From Runella defluvii (lineage in GTDB: Bacteria; Bacteroidota; Bacteroidia; Cytophagales; Spirosomataceae), in the NCBI RefSeq assembly GCF_014195535.1, contig NZ_JACIBY010000004.1, positions 504,251 to 568,250 of the forward strand: a stretch of 64,000 bases of DNA. The letters are read 5' to 3'. The notes below the pieces were generated by a model. That model saw only the letters and a list, made by a program, of their open reading frames with translations. It ran no database searches and was not told the DNA's origin. A program made the position numbers and the translations under genes. This document shows, in pieces, positions 16,188 to 25,066 of the stretch (positions are counted from its first letter, which is position 1; each line of letters begins with the position of its first letter).

Positions 16188-17741
16188 ATGGCCATGAAAA
16201 AATATTTTCCATATTTGAAATATAGCGGCATTACGCTGGCAATTTTAGTGGGCGTGTTTGCCTGTGATAAAACCATTGAAGAACCACAACGAGTAGGCTA
16301 TACCCCTGCCAGTGTCGATGAAAAAGCAGGGGCGTGGAAAACCTATTTGTTGGCTTCTGCTGAGGAAATCAGTGTACCTGCACCTACGGCCGTAACGTCG
16401 TCGGATTATGTGGCCGAATTAAGCGCTTTGAAAGGTTTGGCCAGTAATCTGAGCCAAGAGCAAAAAGAAGCCGTGGTGTATTGGGGCGCTGGAGCGGTGT
16501 ATCGTTGGAACGAAATCGCCCGTGAGTTAGCGGCGCGTTATAACATTCCTCCCGCATCTAATGCCGACGGAAAATATCCTGTACCCGATGCGGCAAATCC
16601 ATTGGCTGACCCTAAGTTTCCGTTTGCTAACCCGCCTTATACGTCGCGTGCGTTGGCGTATTTGTCAGTAGCTCAGTACGATGCGTTGGTGTCGGCGTGG
16701 AATTTTAAGTACAAATTTAAGCGTTCTGCTCCCTCAAAAGTGGATGCAAGTATTCCCGCAGCGTTGCCTGTATCGGCTTTGCCAAGTTACCCTTCAGAAG
16801 ATGCGGTGGTGGCGGCAGCTTCGGTGACGATTTTAAAGGCGATGTTTCCTGGTGAAGTACCCTATTTGGATGCAAAATTAAAGGAACATTTGGCGAGTCG
16901 TCAGTGGGCAGGGATGAACGTTACCTCTGATTTGACAGCGGGTACCAACCTTGGCAATGCGGTAGCGGCCAAAGTAATGGGACGTGCTAGAACCGACGGA
17001 ATGGGAGTTGCTAACAACCAAGCGTTGACCGCAGGTATGATTGAGGCCGCCAAAAGCCGTGGCATCAAAGAGCCGTGGGTAAGCCAAGAAGCGCCTGCGC
17101 GTCCGCCGATGTTGCCTAACTTCGGAGCGGTACAAACGTGGAATTTTGACCGTAAAACGTTGGAGCAAATTCGTCCCGTGATGCCGTACGTGGTAGGTTC
17201 GGCAGAATGGCAGAAAGAGTTGGATGAGTTGAAAAGCATCCAAAATAAACAAACGCGCGAACAAGCGCGCATCGCCAACTACTGGGCCGACGGAGCTGGT
17301 AGCTACACGCCTCCAGGCCACTGGCACCGTGCCGCTGCCAATGCAGCGCACGAGGCTAAGTTCAGCGAAATCAAAATGGCTCGTACGTTGGCCTTGCTCG
17401 GAACAGCCGAAATGGATGCGGGTATTGCGTGTTGGGAAACCAAATACTATTACTATACGCCTCGCCCTCAGCAGTTTGGGGCAAAGACGTCGGTGGGTTT
17501 GCCTAACTTCCCGTCTTACACATCAGGCCACTCTACGTTCTCGGCCGCAGGAGCAACGGTATTGGGTTATATTTTTCCAGACCAAGCAGAGAAATTTAAC
17601 GCTCAAGCACAGGAAGCCTCGGTTTCACGTATTTACGGCTTGATTCACTACCGTATCGACTGCGACTTAGGTTTAAAGCACGGCAAAGTGATTGGAGAAT
17701 ACGCCATTGCTCGCGGAAAAGCCGACGGTTCTGGCTTGTAA
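16188..17741 (+). CDS. PAP2/vanadium-haloperoxidase-like lipoprotein, copy 1 (517 aa)
   Basis: Exported enzyme of the superfamily that includes vanadium-dependent haloperoxidases and class A acid phosphatases. All phosphate/vanadate ligands are present: KX6RP at Lys419-Arg426-Pro427, SGH at Ser446-His448, and SRX5HX3D at Ser480-Arg481-His487-Asp491. Lipobox VFAC after a long hydrophobic stretch. The first about 250 residues are a helical N-terminal domain as in bacterial haloperoxidase-like proteins. It sits two bases after the barrel gene at 15292. Halide oxidation or phosphatase activity cannot be told apart by these ligands. A second ATG two codons in (16194) could be the true start. Confidence 0.88.
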   Translation: MAMKKYFPYLKYSGITLAILVGVFACDKTIEEPQRVGYTPASVDEKAGAWKTYLLASAEEISVPAPTAVTSSDYVAELSALKGLASNLSQEQKEAVVYWGAGAVYRWNEIARELAARYNIPPASNADGKYPVPDAANPLADPKFPFANPPYTSRALAYLSVAQYDALVSAWNFKYKFKRSAPSKVDASIPAALPVSALPSYPSEDAVVAAASVTILKAMFPGEVPYLDAKLKEHLASRQWAGMNVTSDLTAGTNLGNAVAAKVMGRARTDGMGVANNQALTAGMIEAAKSRGIKEPWVSQEAPARPPMLPNFGAVQTWNFDRKTLEQIRPVMPYVVGSAEWQKELDELKSIQNKQTREQARIANYWADGAGSYTPPGHWHRAAANAAHEAKFSEIKMARTLALLGTAEMDAGIACWETKYYYYTPRPQQFGAKTSVGLPNFPSYTSGHSTFSAAGATVLGYIFPDQAEKFNAQAQEASVSRIYGLIHYRIDCDLGLKHGKVIGEYAIARGKADGSGL

Positions 17742-17824
17742 AGACTTGCTTAACTTTAAATGAAAAACTCACCTTAATACTCATTTAAACAATCGCTTTA
17801 TTGAGCGATGTCATATTAAAAACA

Positions 17825-18268
17825 ATGAAACTAATCGTTACTTTACTTTTGACAGTGGCTAGTTACACGTTTGTAGCAGCCCAAACCACACCCTCTGAAA
17901 TTTCACAATTATTGACCAATTGGCACAATGGCTTGGTAAAAGGAGACTTAGAAGGAGTAAACGCAATGTATGCGAGCGACGCAGTCTTTTTTCCGACGTT
18001 TATCAATAGTGCCAATACCCCCGAAGCGCGTAAAGCATTCTTGACAACCTTGATTGCCAAAAAGCCCGTCGCGACTGTTAATAATGACCAACGGATTCGC
18101 ATTTTTGGGGATGTAGCCACAAGTTCAGGGACGTGGATGTTTGACGTAAATGCCGCCGATGGTAGCCGCGAAAAAAAGCCCGTCCGTTATTTATTTGTGT
18201 ATGAAAAAAGAGGAGGAAAATGGCTCATTATCGAACAACACGTTTCGGCCTTTCCTGAGAAAAAATAA
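17825..18268 (+). CDS. Exported NTF2-like (SnoaL/DUF4440-type) protein
   Basis: Signal peptide MKLIVTLLLTVASYTFVAAQ, then a 125-residue cone-shaped NTF2 domain: helix LLTNWHNGLVKGDLEGVNAMYA, then DAVFFPTF and the closing strands RYLFVYEKRGGKWLIIEQHVSAF. The family includes ketosteroid-isomerase-like enzymes and the CaMKII association domain. The pocket residues do not reveal an activity. The start at 17825 is chosen for the signal peptide. It lies between the first haloperoxidase-like gene and PPPE copy 2, 22 bases before the latter. Confidence 0.82.
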   Translation: MKLIVTLLLTVASYTFVAAQTTPSEISQLLTNWHNGLVKGDLEGVNAMYASDAVFFPTFINSANTPEARKAFLTTLIAKKPVATVNNDQRIRIFGDVATSSGTWMFDVNAADGSREKKPVRYLFVYEKRGGKWLIIEQHVSAFPEKK

Positions 18269-18290
18269 GTAAAAACAAGGTACTGACAAC

Positions 18291-18839
18291 GTGAAAAGGT
18301 TCGTCTCTATACTACTTTTTGGGCTCTTGCTCTACAACATGGTAGGCTACTCGGTAGTCTATTGGTTGGGGGGCAATGTGGCGCTTGAAGTACAAAAGGA
18401 CGAACCTCTTTCTGCTGTACAGGAAGGCGATTTTGTTACCGTAAAAGTGCCCGTTTCGCTGCCGTACCAAACCGATTGGACAGCACCCGAACCTGTCCAA
18501 GGCACCATCCAAGCAGGGAGTGAATTTTACGAAATGGTGGAGCAAATCATGCTCAATGATACACTTTTTATCAAATGTAAACCCAACCGCGACGCCCGCG
18601 CCAATTTTGAGGCGTTGTCAGAACACATTGATCAACACATTAAAAATCAGACTACTGAATTTCCGAAGCCGTCAAAGTCTTGGGCAGGGCAGTGGCTAAA
18701 AGAATACGTTTCGTTTCAACGTTTACACGTATTTTACGTAGTAGAATGGCTGACCGACTCCACACCGTTAACAACTTCTTTGTCTTCTTTCTTGTCTCGC
18801 ACCACGCGAGTCGTTTCTCCGCCACCTGAGTTAGCGTGA
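18291..18839 (+). CDS. Small membrane-anchored protein, 'PPPE' family copy 2, GTG start
   Basis: Same family as 13099 and 29065. Starts with GTG AAA AGG. N-terminal anchor FVSILLFGLLLYNMVGYSVVYWL shares the LLLYNM(F/V)G signature. The exported part has VPVSLPYQTDW, GSEFYEMVEQ, NDTLFIKCKPN and AxFEALSEHI, lined up with the other copies, and the end is VVSPPPELA. It is 22 bases after the NTF2-like gene and upstream of an AhpD-like gene and a TonB receptor. Function unknown. Confidence 0.8.
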   Translation: MKRFVSILLFGLLLYNMVGYSVVYWLGGNVALEVQKDEPLSAVQEGDFVTVKVPVSLPYQTDWTAPEPVQGTIQAGSEFYEMVEQIMLNDTLFIKCKPNRDARANFEALSEHIDQHIKNQTTEFPKPSKSWAGQWLKEYVSFQRLHVFYVVEWLTDSTPLTTSLSSFLSRTTRVVSPPPELA

Positions 18840-18935
18840 TTTTTAGCTTTTATTGGTTTTGCTCGTTTCCTTTTGCCCTTTGTAGGGTATTGGGTGGAGT
18901 GTTGACTATTTCCTGAAAATCAATGACATTAACTC

Positions 18936-19493
18936 ATGCCACATATTCCTCTTCCTGAGCATCTGCCTGGTATTACAGGGCTGCTCGAATACCGTTTGGA
19001 CACAGCGCTGCCGATTCGTGACCTTACGCAGATTTTACTGCGGGGAGAATCTTCCCTGACGCAAGGCGAACGCGAGCTGATTGCGACGCTGGTTTCTTCC
19101 CGAAACTGCACCAACTTTTGCGAAGCTGCACACACCAAAGCTGCTGATTTGCTGTTGGGCGAATCGGAAACGGCGCGTTTGGTAAAGCAAAATTTTGAAA
19201 CCGCTCCCGTGAGCGACAAAATGAAAGCTTTACTGAACATCGCCGCCTTGGCTCAAATCAATGGGAAATCGGTAACAACCGAAGCGGTAGAGCGCGCTCG
19301 CTTGGCGGGTGCTACCGACCTTGAAATTCACGACACGGTGTTGATTACGGCGTTGTTTTGCCTTTACAACAAGTACGTGGATGGACTGGCAACGGTCGCG
19401 CCATCTGACCCAGCGTTTTACCAGACGTTGGGCGAACGCATCGTGGGACGCGGTTATACCCGCCCACCAGGTGGTTTTGTGGCTCCTAAATAA
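18936..19493 (+). CDS. AhpD-like (carboxymuconolactone decarboxylase fold) protein 1, altered CXXC
   Basis: Cytoplasmic all-helical AhpD-fold protein, expected to act in peroxide or dithiol redox chemistry. It shares the whole pattern of its two paralogues at 26580 and 27203 (MPHI.LP..LPGI opening, ERELIAT, DKMKALLNIA, ATDLEIHDTVLI, YVDGLATVAP). The proton-relay Glu47 and His66 are present, but the first Cys has shifted: Cys58-X3-Cys62 here, against Cys59-X2-Cys62 in the others. This breaks the canonical CXXC spacing, so disulfide chemistry may differ or be lost. Directly upstream of a TonB receptor. Confidence 0.88.
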   Translation: MPHIPLPEHLPGITGLLEYRLDTALPIRDLTQILLRGESSLTQGERELIATLVSSRNCTNFCEAAHTKAADLLLGESETARLVKQNFETAPVSDKMKALLNIAALAQINGKSVTTEAVERARLAGATDLEIHDTVLITALFCLYNKYVDGLATVAPSDPAFYQTLGERIVGRGYTRPPGGFVAPK

Positions 19494-19524
19494 TGCACCC
19501 TCTTTGTCAAAATCGTTAAATTCA

Positions 19525-22299
19525 ATGAAAAAATATATATCATTTTTAGTCTTTCTGAGCTGTCTCGGATTGACTACCAATTTATTATTAGCCCAGCAAA
19601 CGCGCCTGACAGGCACTGTCACTGACCCCGAAAATCAGCAGCCGTTGGTGGGAGTTTCGGTGGCGGTGAAAGGCAAAGTAATCGGGACAGTAACCGACGC
19701 CAAAGGGCATTTTGAATTGGCTACGGCCACGCCAGCTACCTTGGTGATTTCGATGGTAGGCTACGAACGTCAAGAAGTGGTGGTGAAAGAAAATCAGCCT
19801 TTGGCGATTGCCCTAAAATCGGACGTGGCCGAGCTGAATCAGGTGATTGTATCAGCGTCACGGGTGGAAGAAAGCAGTTTGAGGACGCCTGTAACCATCG
19901 AAAAAATGGAAGCTCGTGCTATCCAACAAGCACCCGCTGCCACGGCTTTTGAAGCCTTAAACAGCTTGAAAGGTGTGGACATGGTAACGAGCGGGTTGAC
20001 CTTGCGCCAAATCAACACCCGTGGGTTTAACAACATCGGAAATAGCCGTTTTTTGCAGCTTACCGACGGCGTCGATAACCAGTCGGCGGGTTTGGGTTTT
20101 GCAGCGGGGAGCTTTTTCGGGGTTTCGGACCTAGATGTGGAGTCGATTGAGCTAATTCCTGGAGCAGCATCGGCACTGTACGGCCCAACGGCGTTTAATG
20201 GTTTGTTGATGACAAAAACCAAGAGCCCGTTTGATTTTCAGGGACTTACGGTGCAGCAAAAAGTGGGTATCAATCACGTCAATGATCCAAATGGAGGCGG
20301 AGCGAAGCCATTTTCTGAAACGGCAATTCGTTATGCCAAAGCCTTTAACAACCGTTTGGCGTTTAAATTGAATGCTTCGTACATCAAAGGAACTGACTGG
20401 TACGCAACGGATTATAGCGATATTGACCCCAATACACCCGTTGAAAATAGAGGAAACAACAACCCAGGGAAGAACGGACTGAACATTTACGGAGACGAAG
20501 TAGCTTCGACTTTGCCAGGCATCGGACGGGTGTCTCGTACGGGTTACTTGGAAAAAGACGTAACCACTTACGATGTATATAGCCTGAAAGCCAATGCCGC
20601 GCTTCACTACCGCATTTCGGATAAAATTGAGGCCATTTACCAAATCAACGTCAACCAAGGAACGGCCAATTATACCAGTAGTAGCCGTAACATGTTGCGC
20701 GATTTTCGTTTTACGCAACAGCGTTTGGAGTTGAAAGGAGCCAACTTTTTTATCCGCGCGTATTCGGTGGCCGAAAACTCTCAAAATGCGTACAATACCC
20801 GCTCGTTGGGGCAATTTATCAACCGTACTTGGGTAAAAGATTTGAGCGGAAACGTAGTGCCCATCGGGAAAGCAGATGCCACTTGGTTTGAGCGTTATGG
20901 CGCGGCTTACAACGGAAAAGTCAACGGAATTACTTCCCAAAACCACACGGCAGCACGGGCATTTGCCGACGAAGGGCGGATTTTGCCAGGAACACCTGCT
21001 TTTGACGCAGCCAAAGACAAGTACAGTCACTTGTACGGTTTGGAAGGCGCAGGCGTATTGAGTTTATGCAAAATGTACCACGTCGAAGGTTTGTACGATT
21101 TTACGCCGCACTTTGAGTGGGTGAGCATCCAAGCGGGAGGAAACTTGCGCTATTATGACATGAATACCAACGGTACATTGTTTGACGACAAAACCAATAA
21201 AGTGCGGGTCAAAGAATACGGGGCGTTTGTACAAGCGTCGAAAACGCTTTTTGAAGACAAGTTAAAGTTGACCGTTTCAGGTCGTTACGATAAAAACCAA
21301 AGTTTTGCGGGTAATTTCACCCCCCGAGCTTCGGCCGTTTTTTCACCCAATACCAACCACAATTTTCGGGTAAGTTACCAAACGGGTTTTCGTAACCCAA
21401 CGGTCGTTGATCAATACATCAAACTGAACGTTGGTCCGTTGATTTTGTTGGGCGGTGCGCCTTCCAACTCGGCAGGGCTTAATGCCTACGAAAACTCCTT
21501 CACGGCAGCTTCGGTGGGTGCTTTTGGGGCGGCTTTCGGACAAGAAACAGCCGCAGGAACGCCGTTTGCGCAGGCCGTTGCGAAGCACAAAGACAAATTG
21601 GTCAAATCGGCTGTTCCCTACATTCGTCCTGAGCAAATGCAGGCGTTTGAAATTGGCTACAAAGGTGTGATTAACAATCGTTTGTTGTTTGATGTGAGTT
21701 ATTACCACGGAAAATACACCAACTTCCTGATTAATCAAGTGGTGATTCGCCCCAACTCGGCGGCGGTGTTGGCGGCTGATGGAAGCATCAATCCTGCCGC
21801 AGCCCAAGAAATTTTGAGCACCACCACGCGTCAGACCTTCCAATTATATACCAATGCCGCCGATAAAGTATCGACCGACGGTGCCAGCGGAGGAGTGACG
21901 GTGTTGTTGGACAAAGGCTACCGCTTGGCCGCCAACGCCACGTGGGCGCAGTTCAATATTTTGGATGCCAACCCCAACAACGTTCCCGCTTTTAATACTC
22001 CCAAGTGGAAAACCAACGTCACGTTTAGCAACGCTCGCCTGACGGAAAAAGTCGGTTTTAGCGTGTCCTGGCACTGGCAAGACGCCTTTTTGTGGTACGG
22101 TACGTTCACCGAAAACCGCCCAGGCCCCGTTCCTGCTTACAATTTGATTGACGCGCAGGTTTCGTACAAATTGACGAAGCTAAAAACGATGCTCAAGTTG
22201 GGTGCTTCTAATTTGGGGAACAACTACGTGGTGCAGGCGTTTGGCTCGCCAGCAGTAGGGGGCTTGTATTACGTGAGTTTGACGTTTGATACCCACTAA
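19525..22299 (+). CDS. TonB-dependent receptor with carboxypeptidase-regulatory domain (924 aa)
   Basis: Outer-membrane active transporter. The start at 19525 gives signal peptide MKKYISFLVFLSCLGLTTN..LLAQ; 48 upstream in-frame codons overlap the AhpD gene. In order: a CarboxypepD_reg-like domain about 24-105 (GTVTDPENQQPLVGVSVAVKG), a plug about 120-230 (LRQINTRGFNN, VESIELIPGAASALYGP), and a 22-strand barrel to a C-terminal YVSLTFDTH. It lacks SusC-style features and has no SusD neighbour, so it is more likely a receptor for a metal complex or small molecule than for glycans. An MFS transporter starts five bases after it, suggesting a two-membrane uptake path. Confidence 0.93.
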   Translation: MKKYISFLVFLSCLGLTTNLLLAQQTRLTGTVTDPENQQPLVGVSVAVKGKVIGTVTDAKGHFELATATPATLVISMVGYERQEVVVKENQPLAIALKSDVAELNQVIVSASRVEESSLRTPVTIEKMEARAIQQAPAATAFEALNSLKGVDMVTSGLTLRQINTRGFNNIGNSRFLQLTDGVDNQSAGLGFAAGSFFGVSDLDVESIELIPGAASALYGPTAFNGLLMTKTKSPFDFQGLTVQQKVGINHVNDPNGGGAKPFSETAIRYAKAFNNRLAFKLNASYIKGTDWYATDYSDIDPNTPVENRGNNNPGKNGLNIYGDEVASTLPGIGRVSRTGYLEKDVTTYDVYSLKANAALHYRISDKIEAIYQINVNQGTANYTSSSRNMLRDFRFTQQRLELKGANFFIRAYSVAENSQNAYNTRSLGQFINRTWVKDLSGNVVPIGKADATWFERYGAAYNGKVNGITSQNHTAARAFADEGRILPGTPAFDAAKDKYSHLYGLEGAGVLSLCKMYHVEGLYDFTPHFEWVSIQAGGNLRYYDMNTNGTLFDDKTNKVRVKEYGAFVQASKTLFEDKLKLTVSGRYDKNQSFAGNFTPRASAVFSPNTNHNFRVSYQTGFRNPTVVDQYIKLNVGPLILLGGAPSNSAGLNAYENSFTAASVGAFGAAFGQETAAGTPFAQAVAKHKDKLVKSAVPYIRPEQMQAFEIGYKGVINNRLLFDVSYYHGKYTNFLINQVVIRPNSAAVLAADGSINPAAAQEILSTTTRQTFQLYTNAADKVSTDGASGGVTVLLDKGYRLAANATWAQFNILDANPNNVPAFNTPKWKTNVTFSNARLTEKVGFSVSWHWQDAFLWYGTFTENRPGPVPAYNLIDAQVSYKLTKLKTMLKLGASNLGNNYVVQAFGSPAVGGLYYVSLTFDTH

Positions 22300-22304
22300 G
22301 CCAC

Positions 22305-23528
22305 ATGTATAAAGCGATTCATACAAGGGAGGTATCGTCAAAAATCCCCCTTTGGGCGTTTGGGTGCTGTTTTATTAGCTATTTATTTGGCGGAACGGCG
22401 GCTACGCTCATGTCGGTCTATTTGCCCGTGGCCATTCCAGAACTATTGGGAGAAACCCGTATTTCGGAAGCTCGTTTGGGCGAAATTGGCGCATTCGTGG
22501 GCGCGGCCTTTTTATACGGATGGGGGCTTGGAGGGCTACTTTTTGGCTGGGTAAGCGACCGCATCGGCCGCGCAAAATCATTGACCTTGGTGACGGGGCT
22601 TTATGGCACGGCTACATTGCTAACGGCCTTTGTTCCAGACTGGTACTCACTGATGGTGTGTCGTTTTTTTGCGGGAATGGGCATTGGAGGAGTGTTGTTG
22701 ATTTCAACGGTTTATATCTCAGAAATATGGCCCGTATCATCTCGCCCCATCGCATTGGGCATATTGGCGGTGGCTTTCCCGATTGGCATTGTAGCTACGG
22801 GTGGCCTAAACGTACTTTTTGAAGAATGGCGTCAAGCGTTTTGGCTAGGACTGATTCCCATCGGGACGGCGCTTGCCATGTCGCTGTGGCTTCCCGAATC
22901 ATGGGCTTGGGGAGCGTCGAAAATGGCTTCAACAGCCTCGAAATCCCCCCTGTGGAGTACCTCAAATCGTTATAATCTGCTGATGGGTATGGTCATTTTT
23001 GGGTCGGTATTGATTGGACTTTGGGGCATCTTTTCGTGGATTCCCACTTGGATTCAGTCATTGTTGCCCGAGGGGCAAAGCGGTCAGCAAGAACGCGGTT
23101 TTACCATGATGTTGCTCGGTTCGGGAGGCATTGTTGGCGGAATTCTGTCGGGCTTTTTAATCAAAAAACTGGGCGTTCGTTCTACCTTGATTTTAACGTT
23201 TTTGGGATGCGCTATTCTGTCTTTGATATTGTTTTTGACCAATCAGCATTTTAGTCAATTGGTATATATCGAAATGGCCTGTTTGTCGCTCTTCTTTGGG
23301 ATAAGTCAAGGCACGCTTTCGAGCTATATTCCCTTGCTTTTTCCCATTGCAGTACGCGCCACAGCCACGGGCTTTTGTTTCAACATTGGCCGATTTTTCA
23401 CGGCAACCTCCGTCTTTTTTGTAGGGGCGATGGTCTCCTTTTTGGGAGGTTTAGGCAATGCCCTACTGACATTCTCAGCGGCGTTTGTGGTCGCTTTGGT
23501 GGGGGCTATTCTCAATAAAAATAGATGA
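22305..23528 (+). CDS. MFS transporter (about 12 TM)
   Basis: Inner-membrane major facilitator protein of 407 residues. The loop 2-3 signature GWVSDRIGRAKSL begins near residue 81, and RFFAGMGIGGVLLISTVYISE matches the fourth-helix region of the sugar/aromatic-acid proton symporter groups. About twelve hydrophobic segments are seen. The five-base gap after the TonB receptor stop means both are almost surely translated from one mRNA, so the MFS probably carries the receptor's cargo, or a product of it, across the inner membrane. Confidence 0.9.
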   Translation: MYKAIHTREVSSKIPLWAFGCCFISYLFGGTAATLMSVYLPVAIPELLGETRISEARLGEIGAFVGAAFLYGWGLGGLLFGWVSDRIGRAKSLTLVTGLYGTATLLTAFVPDWYSLMVCRFFAGMGIGGVLLISTVYISEIWPVSSRPIALGILAVAFPIGIVATGGLNVLFEEWRQAFWLGLIPIGTALAMSLWLPESWAWGASKMASTASKSPLWSTSNRYNLLMGMVIFGSVLIGLWGIFSWIPTWIQSLLPEGQSGQQERGFTMMLLGSGGIVGGILSGFLIKKLGVRSTLILTFLGCAILSLILFLTNQHFSQLVYIEMACLSLFFGISQGTLSSYIPLLFPIAVRATATGFCFNIGRFFTATSVFFVGAMVSFLGGLGNALLTFSAAFVVALVGAILNKNR

Positions 23529-23601
23529 CGAATAGGGGTTGCTTTATAACCCATAAATAATTGATACAGAATTTGATGACTCAAATCTAAAAGAATCAAT
23601 T

Positions 23602-24966
23602 ATGAACTCGTTGATAAAAAAATGGATCCCTTGGATGATGCTAATGGCGGTCGTGGCCGCCTGTAATCGCTCCCAAGACGTTACTCCCCAAAAACAACTA
23701 AATGAATACGACGCGAAAGTCGTGCTGAAATGGGGGGAATTGTTTTTAGAACTTGATCGCTATGCACCAGGCTACCGTCCGCCCGTGGCGGCGAGGGCTT
23801 TTGCCTACATTGGTTTAGCGGCTTACGAAACGGTGGTGTCGGGTACAAAAGAATACCAATCGCTTGCACCTTATTACGCTGGAATAAGCATACCAAAAGC
23901 CGAAGCGGGAAAAGCGTACCATTGGCCAACGGCAGTGAATGCCTCGTACCTGTCGATGATGTTGAAGTTTTTTCCGCACGTGAGTACCGACCAAAAGGCA
24001 AAAATAAACCAGTTGGGCGAATCGCTCTTCAAGGAGTTTCAGGCAGAAACCGATGCGGAGACTTTTGCGCGTTCGCGGGCGTTGGGCGAAAGCGTGGCTT
24101 CGGTCATGTTTGAGTATTCAAAAACGGATAAAAATGGACACGAGGCGTATTTGAATCCGCATCCTATGGATTATGTACCGCCGACGGGGGTAGGAAAGTG
24201 GCAACCTACAAAACCTGATTTTACGAGGGCTTTGTTGCCTTACTGGGGGCGCACGCGCACTTTCGCCATTACGGTAGAAGACAAAGTGGCCAAGCCACCC
24301 ATCGAATACAGTTCGCAAATCACGTCGCAGTTTTTTGCGCAAGCGCTGGAAGTGTGCTCGTTTCCAGATAATTACGAAAATAGGTGGATTGGCGAGTTTT
24401 GGAGCGACGATATTTTTGAACAGACGTTTGAGCCCGCCGCACGTTGGATTGCGATTGCTAACCAAGTAATGATACAAGAAAAAGCCCACCTCGAAACGGC
24501 CGTTTATACGTATGCCAAACTAGGAATGGGGCTGAGTGATGCGGGTGTGGCTTGTTGGAATTCTAAATACCTCTACAACGTAGAACGCCCGATTTCTTAC
24601 ATCAATCGCTCCATCAATCCGAAATGGATAACGTTGCTTGACAATACGGTAAGAAAAATGAAGGGAATTACGCCGCCCTTTCCCGCCTATCCGTCGGGGC
24701 ATTCGACGTTTGGGGCCGTTGCCGCCGAGATATTGTCAAACATCTTTGGCTATAAGTACGAAATGACCGATAAAAGCCATGAGTTTCGGGTGGAGTTTAT
24801 TGGGAAACCTCGAAGCTTCCACAACTTCAACGAGATGGCCTATGAAAATGCTATCTCACGGATTTTGCTCGGGGTGCATTACCGCATGGATTGCGACGAG
24901 GGGCTGAGAATGGGGTACAATGTAGGCCGAAAAGTGAATGCAATGAAGTGGAAACCAGTGAATTAG
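23602..24966 (+). CDS. PAP2/vanadium-haloperoxidase-like lipoprotein, copy 2 (454 aa)
   Basis: Exported PAP2-fold enzyme; lipobox VAAC at the end of the signal peptide. Ligands: KX6RP at Lys322-Arg329-Pro330, PSGH at 364-367 with His367, and SRX5HX3D at Ser419-Arg420-His426-Asp430, so the vanadate/phosphate pocket is complete. The N-terminal helical domain starts with VLKWGELFLELDRYAPGYRPPVAARAF (in part), the same opening as copies 3 and 4. A strong terminator follows. Related by eye more closely to copies 3 and 4 than to copy 1. Confidence 0.9.
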   Translation: MNSLIKKWIPWMMLMAVVAACNRSQDVTPQKQLNEYDAKVVLKWGELFLELDRYAPGYRPPVAARAFAYIGLAAYETVVSGTKEYQSLAPYYAGISIPKAEAGKAYHWPTAVNASYLSMMLKFFPHVSTDQKAKINQLGESLFKEFQAETDAETFARSRALGESVASVMFEYSKTDKNGHEAYLNPHPMDYVPPTGVGKWQPTKPDFTRALLPYWGRTRTFAITVEDKVAKPPIEYSSQITSQFFAQALEVCSFPDNYENRWIGEFWSDDIFEQTFEPAARWIAIANQVMIQEKAHLETAVYTYAKLGMGLSDAGVACWNSKYLYNVERPISYINRSINPKWITLLDNTVRKMKGITPPFPAYPSGHSTFGAVAAEILSNIFGYKYEMTDKSHEFRVEFIGKPRSFHNFNEMAYENAISRILLGVHYRMDCDEGLRMGYNVGRKVNAMKWKPVN

Positions 24967-25009
24967 TGTAAAAGACAATACAAAATAATTGATAGGTAAT
25001 TGATGACTT

Positions 25010-25041
25010 AAACAGGCTTATCGCCTGGTAAGCCTGTTTTT
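25010..25041 (+). terminator. Intrinsic terminator after PAP2 copy 2
   Basis: AAACAGGCTTA (25010-25020) pairs perfectly with TAAGCCTGTTT (25029-25039) around an 8-base loop, followed by T-rich sequence. It separates PAP2 copies 2 and 3 into different transcripts or gives partial read-through. Confidence 0.85.
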
Positions 25042-25066
25042 TATCAAAACCTAACAAGTAGAAGAT

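Noticed and set aside
20152..21030. Minus-strand ORF of 292 codons
   Set aside because: Fully antisense to the plug and barrel of a well-supported TonB receptor.
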